Assembly: GCF_022539505.1 (NCBI RefSeq)
Contig: NC_061514.1
Location: 341,728,644 to 341,792,643 of the forward strand
From: Lolium rigidum
Lineage: Eukaryota; Streptophyta; Magnoliopsida; Poales; Poaceae
Direction of reading: 5' to 3'
DNA length: 64,000 bases
The position numbers and the translations under genes are program-made. Shown here piece by piece: positions 22,361 through 34,942 of the stretch. Every line of letters starts with the position of its first letter. Within the stretch, counting starts at the first letter, position 1. The notes under the pieces are model-generated. The model was given only the letters and a program-made list of their open reading frames with translations. It did no database searches and was not told the origin of the DNA.

Positions 22361-23394
22361 CATGTAGCACTGTGGCACATTACGATTTTCCCTTTGCCCA
22401 CTAGTTTCTCAGTTTTTCCTGTTCAATCCGTGTCTATTTAATTTGACTATAATTCTACAAACAGAGGCCTAGAGATTTCATTGGTGAGATCCGAGGCAGA
22501 AGTCGACAAATCTTCACTTTCTCTGAAGCTAAGCTAGTCTATATAAATGAAGCTCTCTAATCCCTACGAGGTACTAGTTTACTCCAATGCCTCCAATTAT
22601 TTGCAGTGATCCAGATCAAGCAATCCTCCCCAGCTACCACCTCTACACAGGACAGCTGGGAAGGCAGCTCTCCAGCCCTCCAATCCACTGTTCCAAAGAT
22701 CTTGATGCTCATCTATGCATCATCACCAAGAACTCTTATATTTATGTTTATGTTAGGTTAAAAGTTCACCTCTAACTCGCGCTGACTTAATAATACACAC
22801 AAAAAACACAAAGAAATCCCAGATGAGTAGGCAGGCGAGAGGGAAAGATGTGGATTGGATTGAGCCATTGGCCTGCCCTCTCCACGAACTGTTCTATACT
22901 GAAGTTAAGAACGATACGTGATACTCAACTGCATGTAGTAGCATGATTGAACAATTAAGAAGTGTGTGCGTGCGTAGGGATCAAGAGCCTCCAGCTTGGC
23001 CAACAACAGGTCCAGCTGTTGGCTGGGTTAACGATCCCATTTTTAATCAAGTCGTAGACTAATCGCGTGTAGGAGTATTCGGGGAGTTGGGGTCGTGATC
23101 TTCCGCTGGCTACTGACATGTGCAGGTTCATACGGTTCCTGTATTTTTCTTGGGAGACTCGCGTATAGAATTTGAATATGTTTCCTGTGATATTCTTTTT
23201 TGTATTGTTCTGATCATCTTTGATTCGGTAACAGTTGTTTGTAGTGAGATACTCCCTACAAAATCAAGTGCACTATATATCCTTGTCTACGGATCGCATA
23301 TAAGCAATTCACTAGTCGGCTTGATGCCACCGTGCACGCCACCGAGAGTTTGCATGTGGTTTTACAGCAAGTACTAGCTATGGAAATCTATCTG
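22361..23394. other. Unassigned AT-rich sequence
   Basis: I see no supported gene or element here. Short open frames (22587-22775, 23120-23377) show no recognisable motif. Confidence 0.5.
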
Positions 23395-23422
23395 CTCCCT
23401 CCATATATACCGATTTATTAAG
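23395..23422. repeat. MITE terminus-like sequence
   Basis: CTCCCTCCATATATACCGAT followed by TTATTAAG is the inverted, diverged counterpart of 27949-27972. It looks like one end of a Stowaway-type element cut off at the CACTA-like block. Confidence 0.45.
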
Positions 23423-24407
23423 CCACTTTGGCCGCCGGCACAAGCCCCCTTAGCCCGTCGAAGGTCCTGTGCCGACGGCATGCATCATTTTTCATTTTTT
23501 TTAAAATTTCATGGCAATTTTTTCTAATCATGCTTAATATTATGTCATTTTATTAATAATCAAACTTCTCACTCGGTCACCCATCCTTAAAATGATCCTA
23601 TCCCAACACGTTTAACTTCTTTGTTCATTCCGGGTGAGCTTTTGGCAGAGGAGTTATTCTTTGTTGACAATAGTATCCTATCAATCCTGTTAACCCTTGA
23701 CCCATGAGATCACACTTCTTTATTATTTGAATTTCAAACATTTATTTGACTAAAGAACAATGAATAAGTAATAATAAATCTTGAAAAAATAAAATAAAAT
23801 AAATTTATATTTATATTTTTTCATCAAAATCTAAAACCTGAAAAAACTCTATTTCCTTTTCGATTTTTCGGATTCTAAAAATGCGCTAAACGGCCATGGG
23901 TCGTTGAAATCGGATGTAAATTTTTTCGTAGATACATTTTCATATAAAATACATTTTCATCGGACGTCATGCAACTAGAAATCCCGTTTTACCGAAACAT
24001 GACGCCATTTTGCATAATATGTCGAAATTCATGTTTTTCTAATTTTTGTAGCAACTAGACCACATAATACATAGCCATCTCTAGGGATTTTTTTTTTGAA
24101 ATTTCTAACATTTTCTTATGTTTTTCTGAAAACTAAAAAGGCAATTGGGGGGGGGGGGGTGAGGAAAAAAAAATCCCAATGACAAGAAAAAATATGTGCC
24201 GACGGCCAGGCCTAACGCCGTTGGGCCGTTGCCTCACCGTCACGATGGAGACCCTGCGTCAATAGCCTGGCCGACGACCTTTTTTGTGCCGACGGTGCCC
24301 GTCTGCACATGTTGCTCTTTTTCTGTTTGAACCCTATGCCGATGGCCCCGACAAAAAGCCATCAACACAGATTCTGGCCGTCGGCACCTTGGTGTTTTCC
24401 CATAGTG
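23423..24407 (-). mobile_element. CACTA-like DNA transposon fragment
   Basis: On the minus strand the right end reads CACTATGGGAAAACACC, a CACTA-type terminus. Several GCCGACGGC-type subterminal repeats sit near both sides (about 23468, 24194, 24286, 24333 and 24378), as in grass CACTA elements. The left end is not clear and no transposase is seen, so this is a short defective copy. A G-run lies at about 24147-24158. Confidence 0.6.
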
Positions 24408-25430
24408 ACGTGATATAAAACTTTAATCATTAATTTAGTCAACATAATATGAGATATATTTCACACAAATTATACATGCAGCTCTTGTTCAAAAGAATGA
24501 CAAGAGTGGTACTCACCTGCATGAGCTTCTGGCAACCTCGAAATGATATGGTCGGGAGTCACACATCGGTGGCCATGGTAGTTAGGAGGATGTCCACGGA
24601 GGATGAGCTTTGGCGTACAATAGGGTTGTTTCGAGACAACCTTGCCCCGGTGGATAGGTGGAGTATTCGGAAGCAGTTGGCTAGTGAGCGTGTACTGGTC
24701 CTGCGGTGGCGTGGGTTTCATGTGTCGGTCTTTTCTCGGCCCGGTCCGACAGATGCCAAGGTATATTGTGCCATAGTGCGTTGTGAGCTGTCCGCTTGGC
24801 CTTCCTTCTGTGAAACCGATACCTTTGTACATTACGTATCCTTGACAATTATATTCAAATTAAAGAAGTTTACAATGATATAATTAATTTGTGTGACATA
24901 TGTGGTATACTTTACGAAAACTCTGAAGTACGCCCGAGCTAGTGTGCTCCTTTTATCCATTGCACATCGAACCATCGGTTGTTCTAACTGACGTCATATC
25001 CTTCATTGTATAAATTTACGTAATTCAATGAGCCAATACAGAGCATGGACAAGCCAACCACCTCAGTCCTTGCATCGTAGTCCAAGCAAACTCAAAAGCC
25101 TACAGTGCGACGCTGTAACAAGACGAGGTGGATACGGTTTGGTTGCTCGATGCTGTACAGTACGAGCCTCCTGACATATCTTCTCACACTCGCCCAGTTG
25201 GTAATAAGTTCAACAGGTTAAACCGTTTTCCTATCCTAAGAAGGCCACGGGCAACGCATTTTAGACGCTTAAAATGGTCGCGCGTGTTCATTTGCATCGA
25301 TCGAAATGGTCAAAATCGATGCGCGTCTATTTGCGCCGGGTGCTCCCAACGGCACGATGCAATTTTGGTTTTGCATTCTTTCAACATAAACATAATTTAC
25401 ACAGTGAATAAAAGAAAATAAAAAATATAA
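24408..25430. other. Unassigned sequence with one medium open frame
   Basis: A 144-codon + frame (24449-24883) has no motif I recognise. From about 25290 the sequence is CG-rich (CGATGCGCGTCTATTTGCGC) like the flanks of some grass DNA transposons, but no ends could be set. Confidence 0.4.
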
Positions 25431-25432
25431 TA

Positions 25433-25535
25433 CTCCCTTCGGTTCATATTAATTGACTCTAATATGGATGTATCTAGAACTAAAATGTGTCTAGATACAT
25501 CCATATTGAAGTCAATTAATATGAATCGGAGGGAG
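25433..25535. mobile_element. Stowaway-type MITE, 103 bp
   Basis: Ends are CTCCCTTCGGTTCATATTAA and its near-perfect inverse, flanked by TA on both sides (25431-25432 and 25536-25537). The inverted arms continue for about 46 bp each with a few mismatches, so the whole element can fold into a hairpin. It is non-coding. Confidence 0.9.
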
Positions 25536-25589
25536 TACTAAATTTCGGCACAACGTTGTTGTCGATGCAATTTACTGCCGGCTACCCTA

Positions 25590-26345
25590 CCTACTCCTCG
25601 TCGTTGTCGTCGTCAAGCACGACGAATTCCGACATCTGCCACAGCCTGGTTGGCAACCGGCGGAAAATACGGCGGTGCCGCCGGTGGTTGAGCTGGAGGT
25701 GGAACAGCCCATGGGTTGAACGCCGGCGGTGGAGGTGGAGTAGCCCACAGGCTGAACGACGGACGTGGAGGCGGCGGCGAGTGCCGGGCCGAGTTCTGCA
25801 GTGCTCGTTGTTGGGCCTCTTCCTCCATGAGGCGTGGCGGCATGATGTCGGTGGCGTACCGGGGCAGCGGCGGCTGCACCGGTCGGTCCACCCGCGACAC
25901 GAGGACACCGAGCCTCTCGATCTCATCGTCGGTCATCACCGACGGGAAATTGAGCTTCGGCCCTCCGCCATGGCCGCATGCTAGTAGTGGAAGACGCATG
26001 CGACAAAGTTGTCTCGATCGTCCTTGGCCTCCTCGGTGTGGTAGGCCAGCGTGTCGTCGTCGTCTCGGGGAGGCGAAGAGGAGCCGGCGGTTGCCATGTT
26101 CAACTAGGAGGGGGGCGCGCAACATGCCCTAGTGGCCGCTCAAACGGGAAGTCCCGGTCGTCGAGGAAGCCCGCCTTCCTCCATGGATCCTCCTCGGTCT
26201 CGCGCCAGGATCGCCAGGTGTGTCATTGATCGGAGTCTACGGTGAAGGAAGGATCGTCGCTTAGGTCGGGCGGAAGGTATCGCCTCCTGCGCCGGATCTC
26301 GTCGCTCCTCTCCGTCTCACGACGAGGCATCGGCGGGACAGGCAC
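25590..26345 (-). pseudogene. GC-rich coding-like relic of unknown family
   Basis: On the minus strand protein-like stretches follow in order but in different frames: MPRRETERSDEIRRRRR with LPPDLSDDPSF (from about 26334), then DPWRKAGFLDDRDFPFERPL (about 26190), TLAYHTEEAKDDRDNF (about 26050), then GPKLNFPSVMTDDEIERLGV (about 25960) and a Pro-rich tail (to 25613). Stops and shifts break the chain. The GPKLNFP segment faintly recalls the end of AP2-type domains, but the WLG core is absent, so I do not assign it. High GC contrasts with AT-rich neighbours. Confidence 0.35.
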
Positions 26346-26399
26346 CCGGCGGCGGCCGAGCCGCCGGGCAGGTGCATGCCCCCTCCCCCCCCACCCCCG

Positions 26400-27948
26400 A
26401 GCGTTGGCACGAGGTGAATTAAACTCTTTTTTGGACAAATAGATGATGTATTTTACAAAAAGCTTGGTGCAAAGGAGTTTCCGAAAGTTCACGAGGTTTT
26501 GTCTATGTTTTGTGCTTTGCATCAAAAAATGAGAAAGGTGCTAGGACTATGATTTGAGGTCGCGACCTGCTGGTCTTCGACGGAAGAATCTTATCTTGCA
26601 TTGCATAGGCTGTACAGATAATTTAATAACATGCTCAAATTTTTGAATTTTAAATTTTGTTTGAATAATATCGAACGAAAAGTTCCTGAGATTTTCAAGA
26701 TTTCGTGGTAACCGTATTTTCCGGTGTCCCCCAGTAAAGAACTGTCACCAAGGAAAAAAAAAACCTTGGGCGCCACATCCACCACAATGAGAAAGATAGT
26801 TTCCAAAAAAAATGGTTGGCTTGCAATTCAATATAGTTTGGACGGTCGACCGCTTGGTGAAGGCATGGATAGCCTAATTGTGGCCTTTACGAGAGCTAAA
26901 TAGTTTTGGATAATCTCGGGCGCCAAAAACTTGATTGAAATCATGCCGACAGAGTATGCCAGTTGTGTTACGCTTTTTTTAAAATTTCTTGGAAAGGATC
27001 CTGGACAATTTTTGAGAGAGGGCAAAAATATGATAAGTGGTGCAAATAATTTTTCTAAGTGGGGGCAAATCAGTTTTTAGTAAAATGAAAACTGAGTGGG
27101 GGCAGCAACCCCCTTGGCTATAGGCTGCATCCGCCCATGGAAACATGGGAAATTTTTTTAATCTGACTAAACGAAATTTTTCCTTGTTTCCAAGAAAAAA
27201 AGTATCCTAGTCGTTTTGCTGTGGACCACCAAACTAATTAGTTGTAACATATCACAGGAAATGTTAATAATTACTGACAAATGATACAACACCAAGTAAT
27301 GCTGCTGCAAGGGAATATATACAGTTTGGCCGAAGATCACATACATCGATGAAGTTCCCATGCATGATTAGGCAAATTATGCAATCGGTGTCTAGGTCCC
27401 TTAACAATGTATTTTTTTTTCTCTGAATACAGTAGTGGTATATGCAAACTTCAGTTTATTTAGAGCACTTGATAAGTTTTATCAGTGGTATGTATTCTGC
27501 TCGCTGCTAGACAATCTTTTTTCTTGAATTTAAAGGCACAAGAGTACAAAGATTTACATTTTTTTTTCCTGCTACCACTTACCATTGTTGGACGAAGCAC
27601 TGTACACCATGGCACATGATGGGCTGCCTCTTCCCTCACTCTAAACCGCGGACCATGATGTGCCAAATATGGGATTCAAGTAACCGGTACAGGTCGGACT
27701 GCCTCAAACACGTACTACCAGCCAGCCATATTTATTAAATTAGTACTAGACAGATACCGGTAATACAATCTTTACTCCATTTTCAACAATAGAAATACAG
27801 GCTCATTAATTGCTCCTGCATTCACCCTGTCCACACAAGTCGCTCAGTGATTAAGAGAGCAACCCAGCTCGGGCGTACATCGTCCGCACTCGTATACTTT
27901 ATTGATTAAATTAATGATAAAAGTATTTTCTCGAGAAGTACGTGGTGT
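26400..27948. other. Unassigned AT-rich sequence
   Basis: No gene is supported. A short GTGGGGGCA repeat pair occurs near 27058 and 27097, as in edges of some grass DNA elements, without definable ends. Confidence 0.4.
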
Positions 27949-27972
27949 CTTAATAAACCGGTATGGAGGGAG
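27949..27972. repeat. MITE terminus-like sequence (partner of 23395-23422)
   Basis: CTTAATAAACCGGTATGGAG followed by GGAG, then TA, is a Stowaway-type right end. No matching left end is found nearby. Confidence 0.5.
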
Positions 27973-29480
27973 TATCGTCGGAATTCTTAAGAAGTAATAC
28001 TCATTCATATACTGTTTAACATGCATGCACGCAGTTTAACAAAAATCTTTAACCGGCATTTGTTTAACAATATATAAGATATATGCCATGAAAGCTATAC
28101 ATATCATTACATTGATATTCGAAAAGGAAACCGATGCTATAATTTTTACGACATACGGAGTATGATTTATATTTTATTGAGCAACCTAATTGCCATTCCT
28201 GTACCGAGGGACTATGTACATATATATATACTGTTGACCAGGCAATGCCTAAGCGATCAAATGACCGCGATGATTCGATCTGTGCTTAAAGCCTGATCGC
28301 TAAGTTGAACTACCCGTTCCAGTGAAGTTACTAGCCATACATCTTTTTTTAAAAAAGGGTGTGATTATTTCTCAGTTAGATGATATACTCATGTTGTACC
28401 TCATAACTAACACGAATCATGATGTAAATCAAATCATGTGTAACTTAAAAAGCCATGTAGCCGTAGCTATCGATCCACCTCCGGAACGTACGTCGGCGAA
28501 ACAGATGGGCCGCTGCACGTCTCAGTCTCACACCGCGAGCATCATGTAAGTAATTAAAGGGAACCGCGTGTACTGATCCATGATCGATCGATTTGCAACT
28601 GTGGATGGTTAAATTTGTCAAGACAGGAGCTACCAAATTAAGCCAGAGACCAGAAATTCGCATGAAGTAAGCAGATGACAGTGACCCAGCTAGCGCTCGC
28701 CTTATCCTGTGCATCAGCTATGGATCGATGTTAACTGCCGAACTGAAGCAATTGACGGGATCTCCCGCCCGACCGCGCGCGACATTCGTTTCACTCCGGA
28801 GCCGAAGCGAGGTCAACACGTACTACGCGTCTTGTTGACATTGCGTCCGGCAGTCCGTGAAAATGGTTTAGCTCGTGGCCATTGGCTCGGTTTAGCTAGC
28901 TTGACAGCGAGGTAATGCTAGTAGTAGTAAAGACCAACTGACCAGCTCGAGCAGCGTCTCACGCATGCATAGTCAACCAGCTAGCTCACACACGCTCATG
29001 TGTGAAAAACTTAAAAGAGACTCTCGCGACGACTTTGGGTCCGATCGGGTACGTGGGCTAGCTGCACGTACTGAGCTGTCGCGGTTTCTATGGCTGCTCG
29101 ATCGGGGCACCGTGTCCATCGACATGATAACAAAGTCGCGAGAGCTCGCGTAATTCCATGCTGAGGATGGATTCTTGTGGTCAATTTGGGTATATATCCT
29201 TTTGCTGGCCAAGCCTGTTTTCAGAGACCGTCCAAGAGACTATTGGTCGAGCTGGTTGTACATTTCACATGGCGGTCGAGGCCGGCCACCAGTTCACCAA
29301 CTATACAGTAGTTGCTGCTTCTTCTCCACGATCCAGTATCATCCGCCGGCGCACGCGGTTCCGGCCTCGTCGCCTTTCGGTCGGGGTTTTAGCGGCGCGG
29401 CCGCGGGTTTTGTAGACGGCGCGGGGATCTCCCTCTCTCCTGGTCAACAAGTGCAGCATCCCATATCTCTTTTTTTAGCA
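27973..29480. other. Unassigned sequence
   Basis: No supported gene. It is CG-richer from 28740 to 29420, which could be an old gene edge or promoter, but I cannot show it. Confidence 0.35.
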
Positions 29481-29995
29481 AACTAGCACAGTGGCCCTCG
29501 CAAATGCGAGGGCATCATGTGTAGTTGGTTGAAAGTGTTCAAGAAAATAAAATATGGTTTCACTGATATCATATTATTTCCTATTGTGTAACCATAAACA
29601 AAATTGTTCTTCAATTATCATAAATATCTAGGTAAGAAAATATCACGTATGCGAGTAAAATCTTTGGCGATATAATTTTTTTGGGAAAATGATTGTCATG
29701 TCATATGTTAAAACACCTATGAAAGATATTCGATTTGAAAACTGAATTATAGTTCTACATGATGTTAGATCAGTGTGCGAGGATAGTTATCATTGATTTG
29801 AAAACCACTGAATTAGGATAAAACGGTTTATCCTCCTTAATATATAGGTAGGTCACATTTGAGTATTAAGAATTATGTTGTTATAATGTTTCTTCCTATC
29901 ATTTACTCACTATATATCACAATGTGCAATGTTTTAGAAACATGCGCGAGGTGAAAATTTGGCCATTATCTTTTTATATCAATATATGTTAAAGA

Positions 29996-30115
29996 TTGCG
30001 TCAATAGTGAAATTTAGAGAAGTATGACTCTAGGTTTCCAATCTTATGCGTTAATAGTGAAATTTAGATAAGTATGACTCTAATTTTCCACACTCTTATG
30101 CGTCAATTGTTCTTT
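29996..30115. repeat. Tandem duplication of about 58 bp
   Basis: Units share TAGTGAAATTTAGA and AAGTATGACTCTA and are followed by CTTATGCGTYAA in both copies. Confidence 0.75.
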
Positions 30116-30639
30116 TTGCATTTTTTTCTTATGCAAAATGACTATGCGTCTTGGAAACAATAGTTCGAGAATCTAAATTAATCGTGAATTTTACTATCAA
30201 ATTTGAATGACATGTGCTTTTATTTTTTATTTTGTTGAATTATAGAAAGACATACACAATAGTCGAAATACGTCTACCATACAAACCAAGAAAATTCTAC
30301 CAAAATAATTCATATGAATTAAGTGTACTGTTTTTAGGTCTTCTGATTAAAAAGTAGTATTGACACATTGTGTGGATATTAATATAAAACATATTAAGCA
30401 GGAACTGTGGTGACTTTACCCAGTCTATGTGTATAATTAATAAAAAAAAATTATGCCGAGTAATGTTGTATCTTCATCAAATTTGAAGGTTTGATGTTCT
30501 GTGTCTCAATTAGTCGGAGTATCCTCTAGTGGAGGGACTTTTGCATCCGCAAGAGAATATGTGTTGATTCAGCATTGTGTGTATCATTTTGTCGTTTTTT
30601 AAGTGTGAGGGACGTTCTTATTCATAGGGCTATTGATGT

Positions 30640-31850
30640 TGTGATTTCACTAATCTTAAAACTCCATGACTCCGAACTCGGAAACCCCTCATGTGTTTTG
30701 TGGGAGTGTTGGTCCGATAGCAGTCGAAAAAAACTTCAATTATGTGTACTCAATCATCGAAATAATGTATAATGTATGCGATTAATGTCATGACTTCAAT
30801 AATTTTGAAATTCCACGACTCTGAACTCTTGTGGAAATTTTGTTAGTGTGTTGATCTAATTGAATTCAAATAATATTTTCATTTTTATGTGTGCTCAGTT
30901 GTAGGAACAACATACTCCCTCCATTCTCCATTACCCTCCATTCTGAGTTTTAATCGAACCAAACTTTCTAAAATTTGACCTAATGAATAACAAAAAAAAT
31001 GGCAACATCTAAATCATAAAATAAGTATTTATTGTTAGAATCATCACAAAATAATCGCCAAAACAACATACATAGTGTGATTAATGTTGCGACTTCATTA
31101 ATTTTAAAATTTCACGACTCTGAACAACCTCGAGCATTTTGTTAGTGTATTGGTCAGATGGTAGTTAAATAAATTTTCCATTATATGTACCCAACTATAG
31201 AAACAGCGTACTCCGTACATTCACAATTGACATATGTTCTGGATTTTAGTCAAAATAAAACATTATAAAGTTTGAACAAATCTATAGGGAAAATATCAAC
31301 ATTTAAAATGTAAAATCATTATTATTAAAATATTCATAAAATATATTTATATATTATAAATATTTGTTACTATGGATATCGACATTTAATGCTACTTTTT
31401 TTGTTAAAATTTACAAAATTTGACTTTGATAAAATACAAAACGTAGGGTAAGTAAAAAAACAAAGAATGTATGTAGTGATTATTTACAATTTATAAAATA
31501 ATTCTAGACTTACAACCTAATCATTAAAATTCCACGACTCCAAATTTTCGAAGGCGTTTTTTAGTATGTTGGTCTAGTGGTGGTAAAAAAAAGTTATTAT
31601 TTATGTGTACCAGTTGTAGAAACAACGTACTCGCTACGTTTATAATTATACTTTTTTCTTGATTTGAGTCAAATCAAACTTTATAACATTTGAACAAATA
31701 TATAGGAAATAATATCAACATCTACAATATAAAATCATTACTATTAGAATCACCATAAAATATACTATCATATTGTATATATTTGGTATCATGAATGTCG
31801 ATATTTATTGCCACATCTTTGATCAAACTTTACAAAATTCAACTTTATTT
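30640..31850. repeat. Four diverged copies of a modular repeat
   Basis: Copies begin near 30640, 30785, 31085 and 31520. Each has TTMAAAAYTCCAYGACTCYRAA, then TTTTGTTAGTRTRTTGGTC, then a TATGTGTACYCA..GTAGAAACAA stretch. Copies two to four go on into a MITE-like CTCCCTCC.TT...CAAACTTTATAA section with KCAACATYTAMAATRTAAAAT; copy one lacks it. Confidence 0.7.
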
Positions 31851-32374
31851 TTTTTGAAACATTCAAAATTCAACTTTATAACTAAATAAAGAACGTAGGA
31901 AAATAATAATTGAGAGAGTGTGTACTAATTATTTACAAGTTACAAAAAAAAAAATCTAGACTCATATCTGGCCACCACGTACGGAATATTGGTTACGTGG
32001 AAGTATCACGTTTCAGGCAAAAAAAAATCCGTGATTGCGGCTCTCACGATCCAATGAAGTGTTAGTCACGTAGATAGTTGGTATTGTGAAGGCACACAAC
32101 TACGTTTTCCATTTAACTTGTGAAGTATTCCATACGTATATTAAATGGACTGCTTAATTAGGAAGTCCACCACGATTTCAGCTGTATCCTTAATTTCGGA
32201 GGTGCAACGTGACCATGTTAACGTAAATAGTGTCAAATGTGTTACGTAACAACTATTTTTTTTAAATCTCAGCCATCTATTTTAGATCTAACTATCAAAA
32301 TTAATTTAGATGATGTGGATTAACGTGGCGTCTCTATTAAATCTCCTGTATTTTGCTTTTAGTATATAATAGAT

Positions 32375-33240
32375 GCAGCGTCCCACACCAGCGCATCCAT
32401 GGCACGACGCGGCCCAGCATGTGCCAACTCTCTTTGATTTGGGCTGCATTTCGCATCATAATTGGGCCTTAACGAGGGTTTCTGTTTTTTTTCTCCCGAA
32501 AAGAATGTTCAAACCCGCCTCTTCAGAACCGAGTGACCTGACTTCACAGTCACGCCCTATGGCGAGCCAGGGGCAATAGGTTCAGTGACCCTCAACACGC
32601 ACCATATATGCATGCTCCAAAAGTCATCGCCACCGTGTTTCGTCAACCCATTTTCAGGAAAGAGATCAACGTATAGATCTCGCCAAGTCTGCCGTAGACG
32701 CCGACATCCCATCGCTCTACCCGCGTTGATCGTAAGAACATCTCCAACGGGACGACGAGCGCGACCGTTTGCGTTCGCGCGAACGAAAAATACGCCGACG
32801 CATAGCGCCCGTTGCAGCCAAGCCCCCGTGCACCACGCTGCTGAGGTCTAAACATTTTTGTGTGCAGATATGCACAGTTACGACAAAGTGTCAATGCCTG
32901 TGTTGTAATCCATTGCTCGATACTTATTTTGACAGCCTTGGGTCCTTTTGGACCCTCCAATCCCTCCATCTGTCGAAATGAAAATACTACTCCGTATGTG
33001 CCTAGAGTTCACTAATTCAGAATGTTGCCATTGTGGCAGGTATGTGCCGAGAGTTCATGATGCATTGTCATGATGCAGAAGCCGGGGTATACCCCCATTT
33101 AGAAAGAAAAAAAATGTGCCGAGAGTTCATTGCTGAGGAACTAATTCAGAATGCTGCCAGGGTAGCAGGTGTCGCCGTAGTCTCTATCTCTCAGATAGTA
33201 CAGTAGATCATAATGCACACGAGGAGCCGTCCCTGTTGGT
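32375..33240. other. Unassigned sequence
   Basis: No gene is supported. A CG-rich patch (32720-32830) holding AACATCTCCAACGGGACG resembles transposon-end sequence common near grass genes. Confidence 0.4.
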
Positions 33241-33349
33241 GACCTAGGTTGCAGCTTCAGCCACAAGAAGAAGTGACCCTTCGCCATCGCCAAGGAAGCT
33301 AAGGGACATGCGATTACCGGAGCTAGCTGGATAATGGACCATCTTCTCG

Positions 33350-33535
33350 ATGCAGACGATAGCTGAGGCTACAGCTCTACAGAAAGGCTTCAAACTCGTT
33401 GAAAGGCGGGGCTGCTCCCCAGTGATCATTGAAACTGGCTCACTTGAATTAGCACAAGCTTACAACGGAGTGAATCATATTTGGAGCCCATACACTGCAA
33501 TTATGTCTGATTGTTTTCAGATGGATCCAAATTAA
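33350..33535 (+). pseudogene. RNase H-like (RVT_3-type) fragment
   Basis: The frame reads AEATALQKGFKLVERRGCSP then VIIETGSLELAQAYNG, matching the helix-strand region of the plant RNase H-like domain found at LINE C-termini and in many derived plant genes (usual form: AEA.AL..GL.LA...GC, then ESD). The Asp of the ESD motif is replaced by Gly (ETG), so the active site is lost. Flanking frames are broken, and nothing else of a LINE is seen here. Confidence 0.55.
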
Positions 33536-33577
33536 AAGGCTAACGGAGCGAAGCGAGGTGAGTGTGTGTGTGCGGGG

Positions 33578-33806
33578 TGTTGGGGGGGGGGGGGTAGTCA
33601 TCACTGCCTATATAAACCTCTTGTAAGACGTTGGATAGAATTTATCAGAATATAAGATAATCCATGACGTTTTAAACACTTTCCGATATACTGAAGTTTT
33701 GTTGCCTGATGCCTGTGGTCCCCCCTTTATGTTTGAGGAGTTTTCCACGTAAATTTTTTGTGTCTCCCACTGCGATTTTCTTTTCGTGCTTCTCGCTTTT
33801 ATAACA
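33578..33806 (+). repeat. Copia element 5' LTR (229 bp)
   Basis: Runs from TGTTGGGG (leading into a long G-run) to TTATAACA, giving TGTT/AACA ends, with TATATAAA near 33610. It lies directly before a tRNA-Met-type primer site and a copia gag. No 3' partner is found. Confidence 0.65.
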
Positions 33807-33807
33807 G

Positions 33808-34600
33808 ATGGTAGCAGACCATGTGTTTCAGTCTAGGGTTTGCGACATGTCTTTCTTGAAGTTCGATCTACCACATGTAGACTACACCACAAGGTTCTCC
33901 ATGTGGCAAGTAAAGATGAGGGCAATTATGGCCCAAACTAGCGATCTGGATGAAGCGCTCGAAGGATTCGGCAAATCCAGTGCAAAGACATGGAACAATA
34001 AGGAAAAGCGGAAGGATTGTAAGGCTTTATCTTTGATTCAACTTCATCTATCCAATGATATTTTGCATGATGGGTTGCATGAAAAAACTAGAGCGGCTCT
34101 ATGGCTGAAGCTGTAATTGATCTGCATTTCCAAGATATAACTAGTAAGATGCATGTGAAGATGAATTTGTTCTCATACAAGTTGTAAGAAGGTGCGTCGA
34201 TGATGAATCACCTATCGATCTTTAGAGATATTGTTTTTGATTTATTGTCCATGGAGGTAAAGTATGAAGATTAGGATCTCGCTCTTCTATTGTTAGTCTC
34301 ATTGACTAGTTCCTTTACGAATTTCCGAGACACCACGTGATGATCTAACCCTTGATGGATTTTATGAAGCCCTTCAGCAGAGGGAAAATATGAAAACTAT
34401 GATGCAAGCAGATGATTTGTCATCAAAGGCAGAAGCACCCAGGTTCGAGGTAGGTCCGAACAATAGAGATAAGAGCAAGACCGGCAAAGGTCGCTCAAAA
34501 TCCAAGGGACGAGACAATAAGTTCTACATGTATTGTAAGACAACTAATCACAATATTTTGATGATTGTTGGAAGCTACAGAATAAGGGGAAAATAAATGG
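33808..34600 (+). pseudogene. gag: Copia gag, decayed
   Basis: The frame 33808-34116 holds the conserved copia gag start: FDLPHVDYTTRFSMWQVKMR, LDEALEGFGKSSAKTW, KALSLIQLHLSNDIL. It then breaks, but the rest can be followed in other frames (KMHVKMNLF-like, SSFTNFRDT-like). The frame 34390-34596 gives SSKAEAP, the basic KSKGRDNKFYMYCKTTNHNI knuckle start, and loses the last Cys by a frameshift. No pol follows; the copia element is cut off near 34700, where W-plus interior begins. Confidence 0.82.
33809..33822 (+). other. Copia primer binding site, initiator tRNA-Met type
   Basis: TGGTAGCAGACCAT resembles the usual TGGTATCAGAGC with mismatches, two bases after the LTR. It overlaps the first codons of the gag frame. 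Confidence 0.65.
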
Positions 34601-34699
34601 GCAACGCTAGCCCCACTAGCTCTTTCCGTGAGGAAATTAATTGCATGCTTCTGTTTAAACTGGCTCCCTGATTCACGCTGGTCTATCCAAAGCAATCTC

Positions 34700-34942
34700 T
34701 AATTTTAGGAAATAATTTCGGAAAAGTATGATCTGGGGATCAATAAAATACAAGAAATAAAATACAAGAAATATGTTATCTATTTGTTAGCAAACTATAG
34801 ATCATTCCTTGAGTCACTGCATACATCTCATATGCTTTACAATAGTATGATCAAGATTATGTAAGTAGCATGTCACTTCAGAAATTATTCTTTTTATCGT
34901 TTACCTACTCGAGGGCGAGTAGGAACTAAGCTTGGGGATGCT
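34700..34942 (+). mobile_element. W-plus interior tail and polypurine tract
   Basis: Non-coding end of a plus-strand W-type gypsy element. It finishes with CTACTCGAGGGCGAGTAGGA and then AAGCTTGGGGATGCT (34928-34942), directly before the LTR. How it joins the copia relic is unclear; the left boundary is approximate. Confidence 0.6.

Larger units (their letters stand above)
29481..32374. mobile_element. AT-rich non-coding block, probable DNA transposon
   Basis: The block starts AACTAGCACAGTGGCCCTCG with a small hairpin (CCCTCGCA/TGCGAGGG, 29495-29512) and ends TTTTAGTATATAATAGAT. Such edge sequences are familiar from grass Mutator-like non-coding elements, though the ends are not inverted repeats of each other. 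Inside is strongly AT-rich sequence with the modules listed below and no reading frame over about 65 codons. Superfamily uncertain. Confidence 0.45.

Noticed and set aside
24449..24883. 144-codon open frame as a gene
   Set aside because: No motif, no promoter or splice context, and AT-rich ends; could be chance.
25613..26125. AP2/ERF transcription factor
   Set aside because: Only a GPKLNFP-like stretch is reminiscent; the domain core is missing and the frame is Pro-rich low complexity.
29481..32374. Helitron
   Set aside because: No TC start with CTRR end and 3' hairpin could be set; no Rep/helicase coding.
33582..33594. G-run as a regulatory quadruplex
   Set aside because: A single homopolymer run; probably slippage in a decayed LTR.
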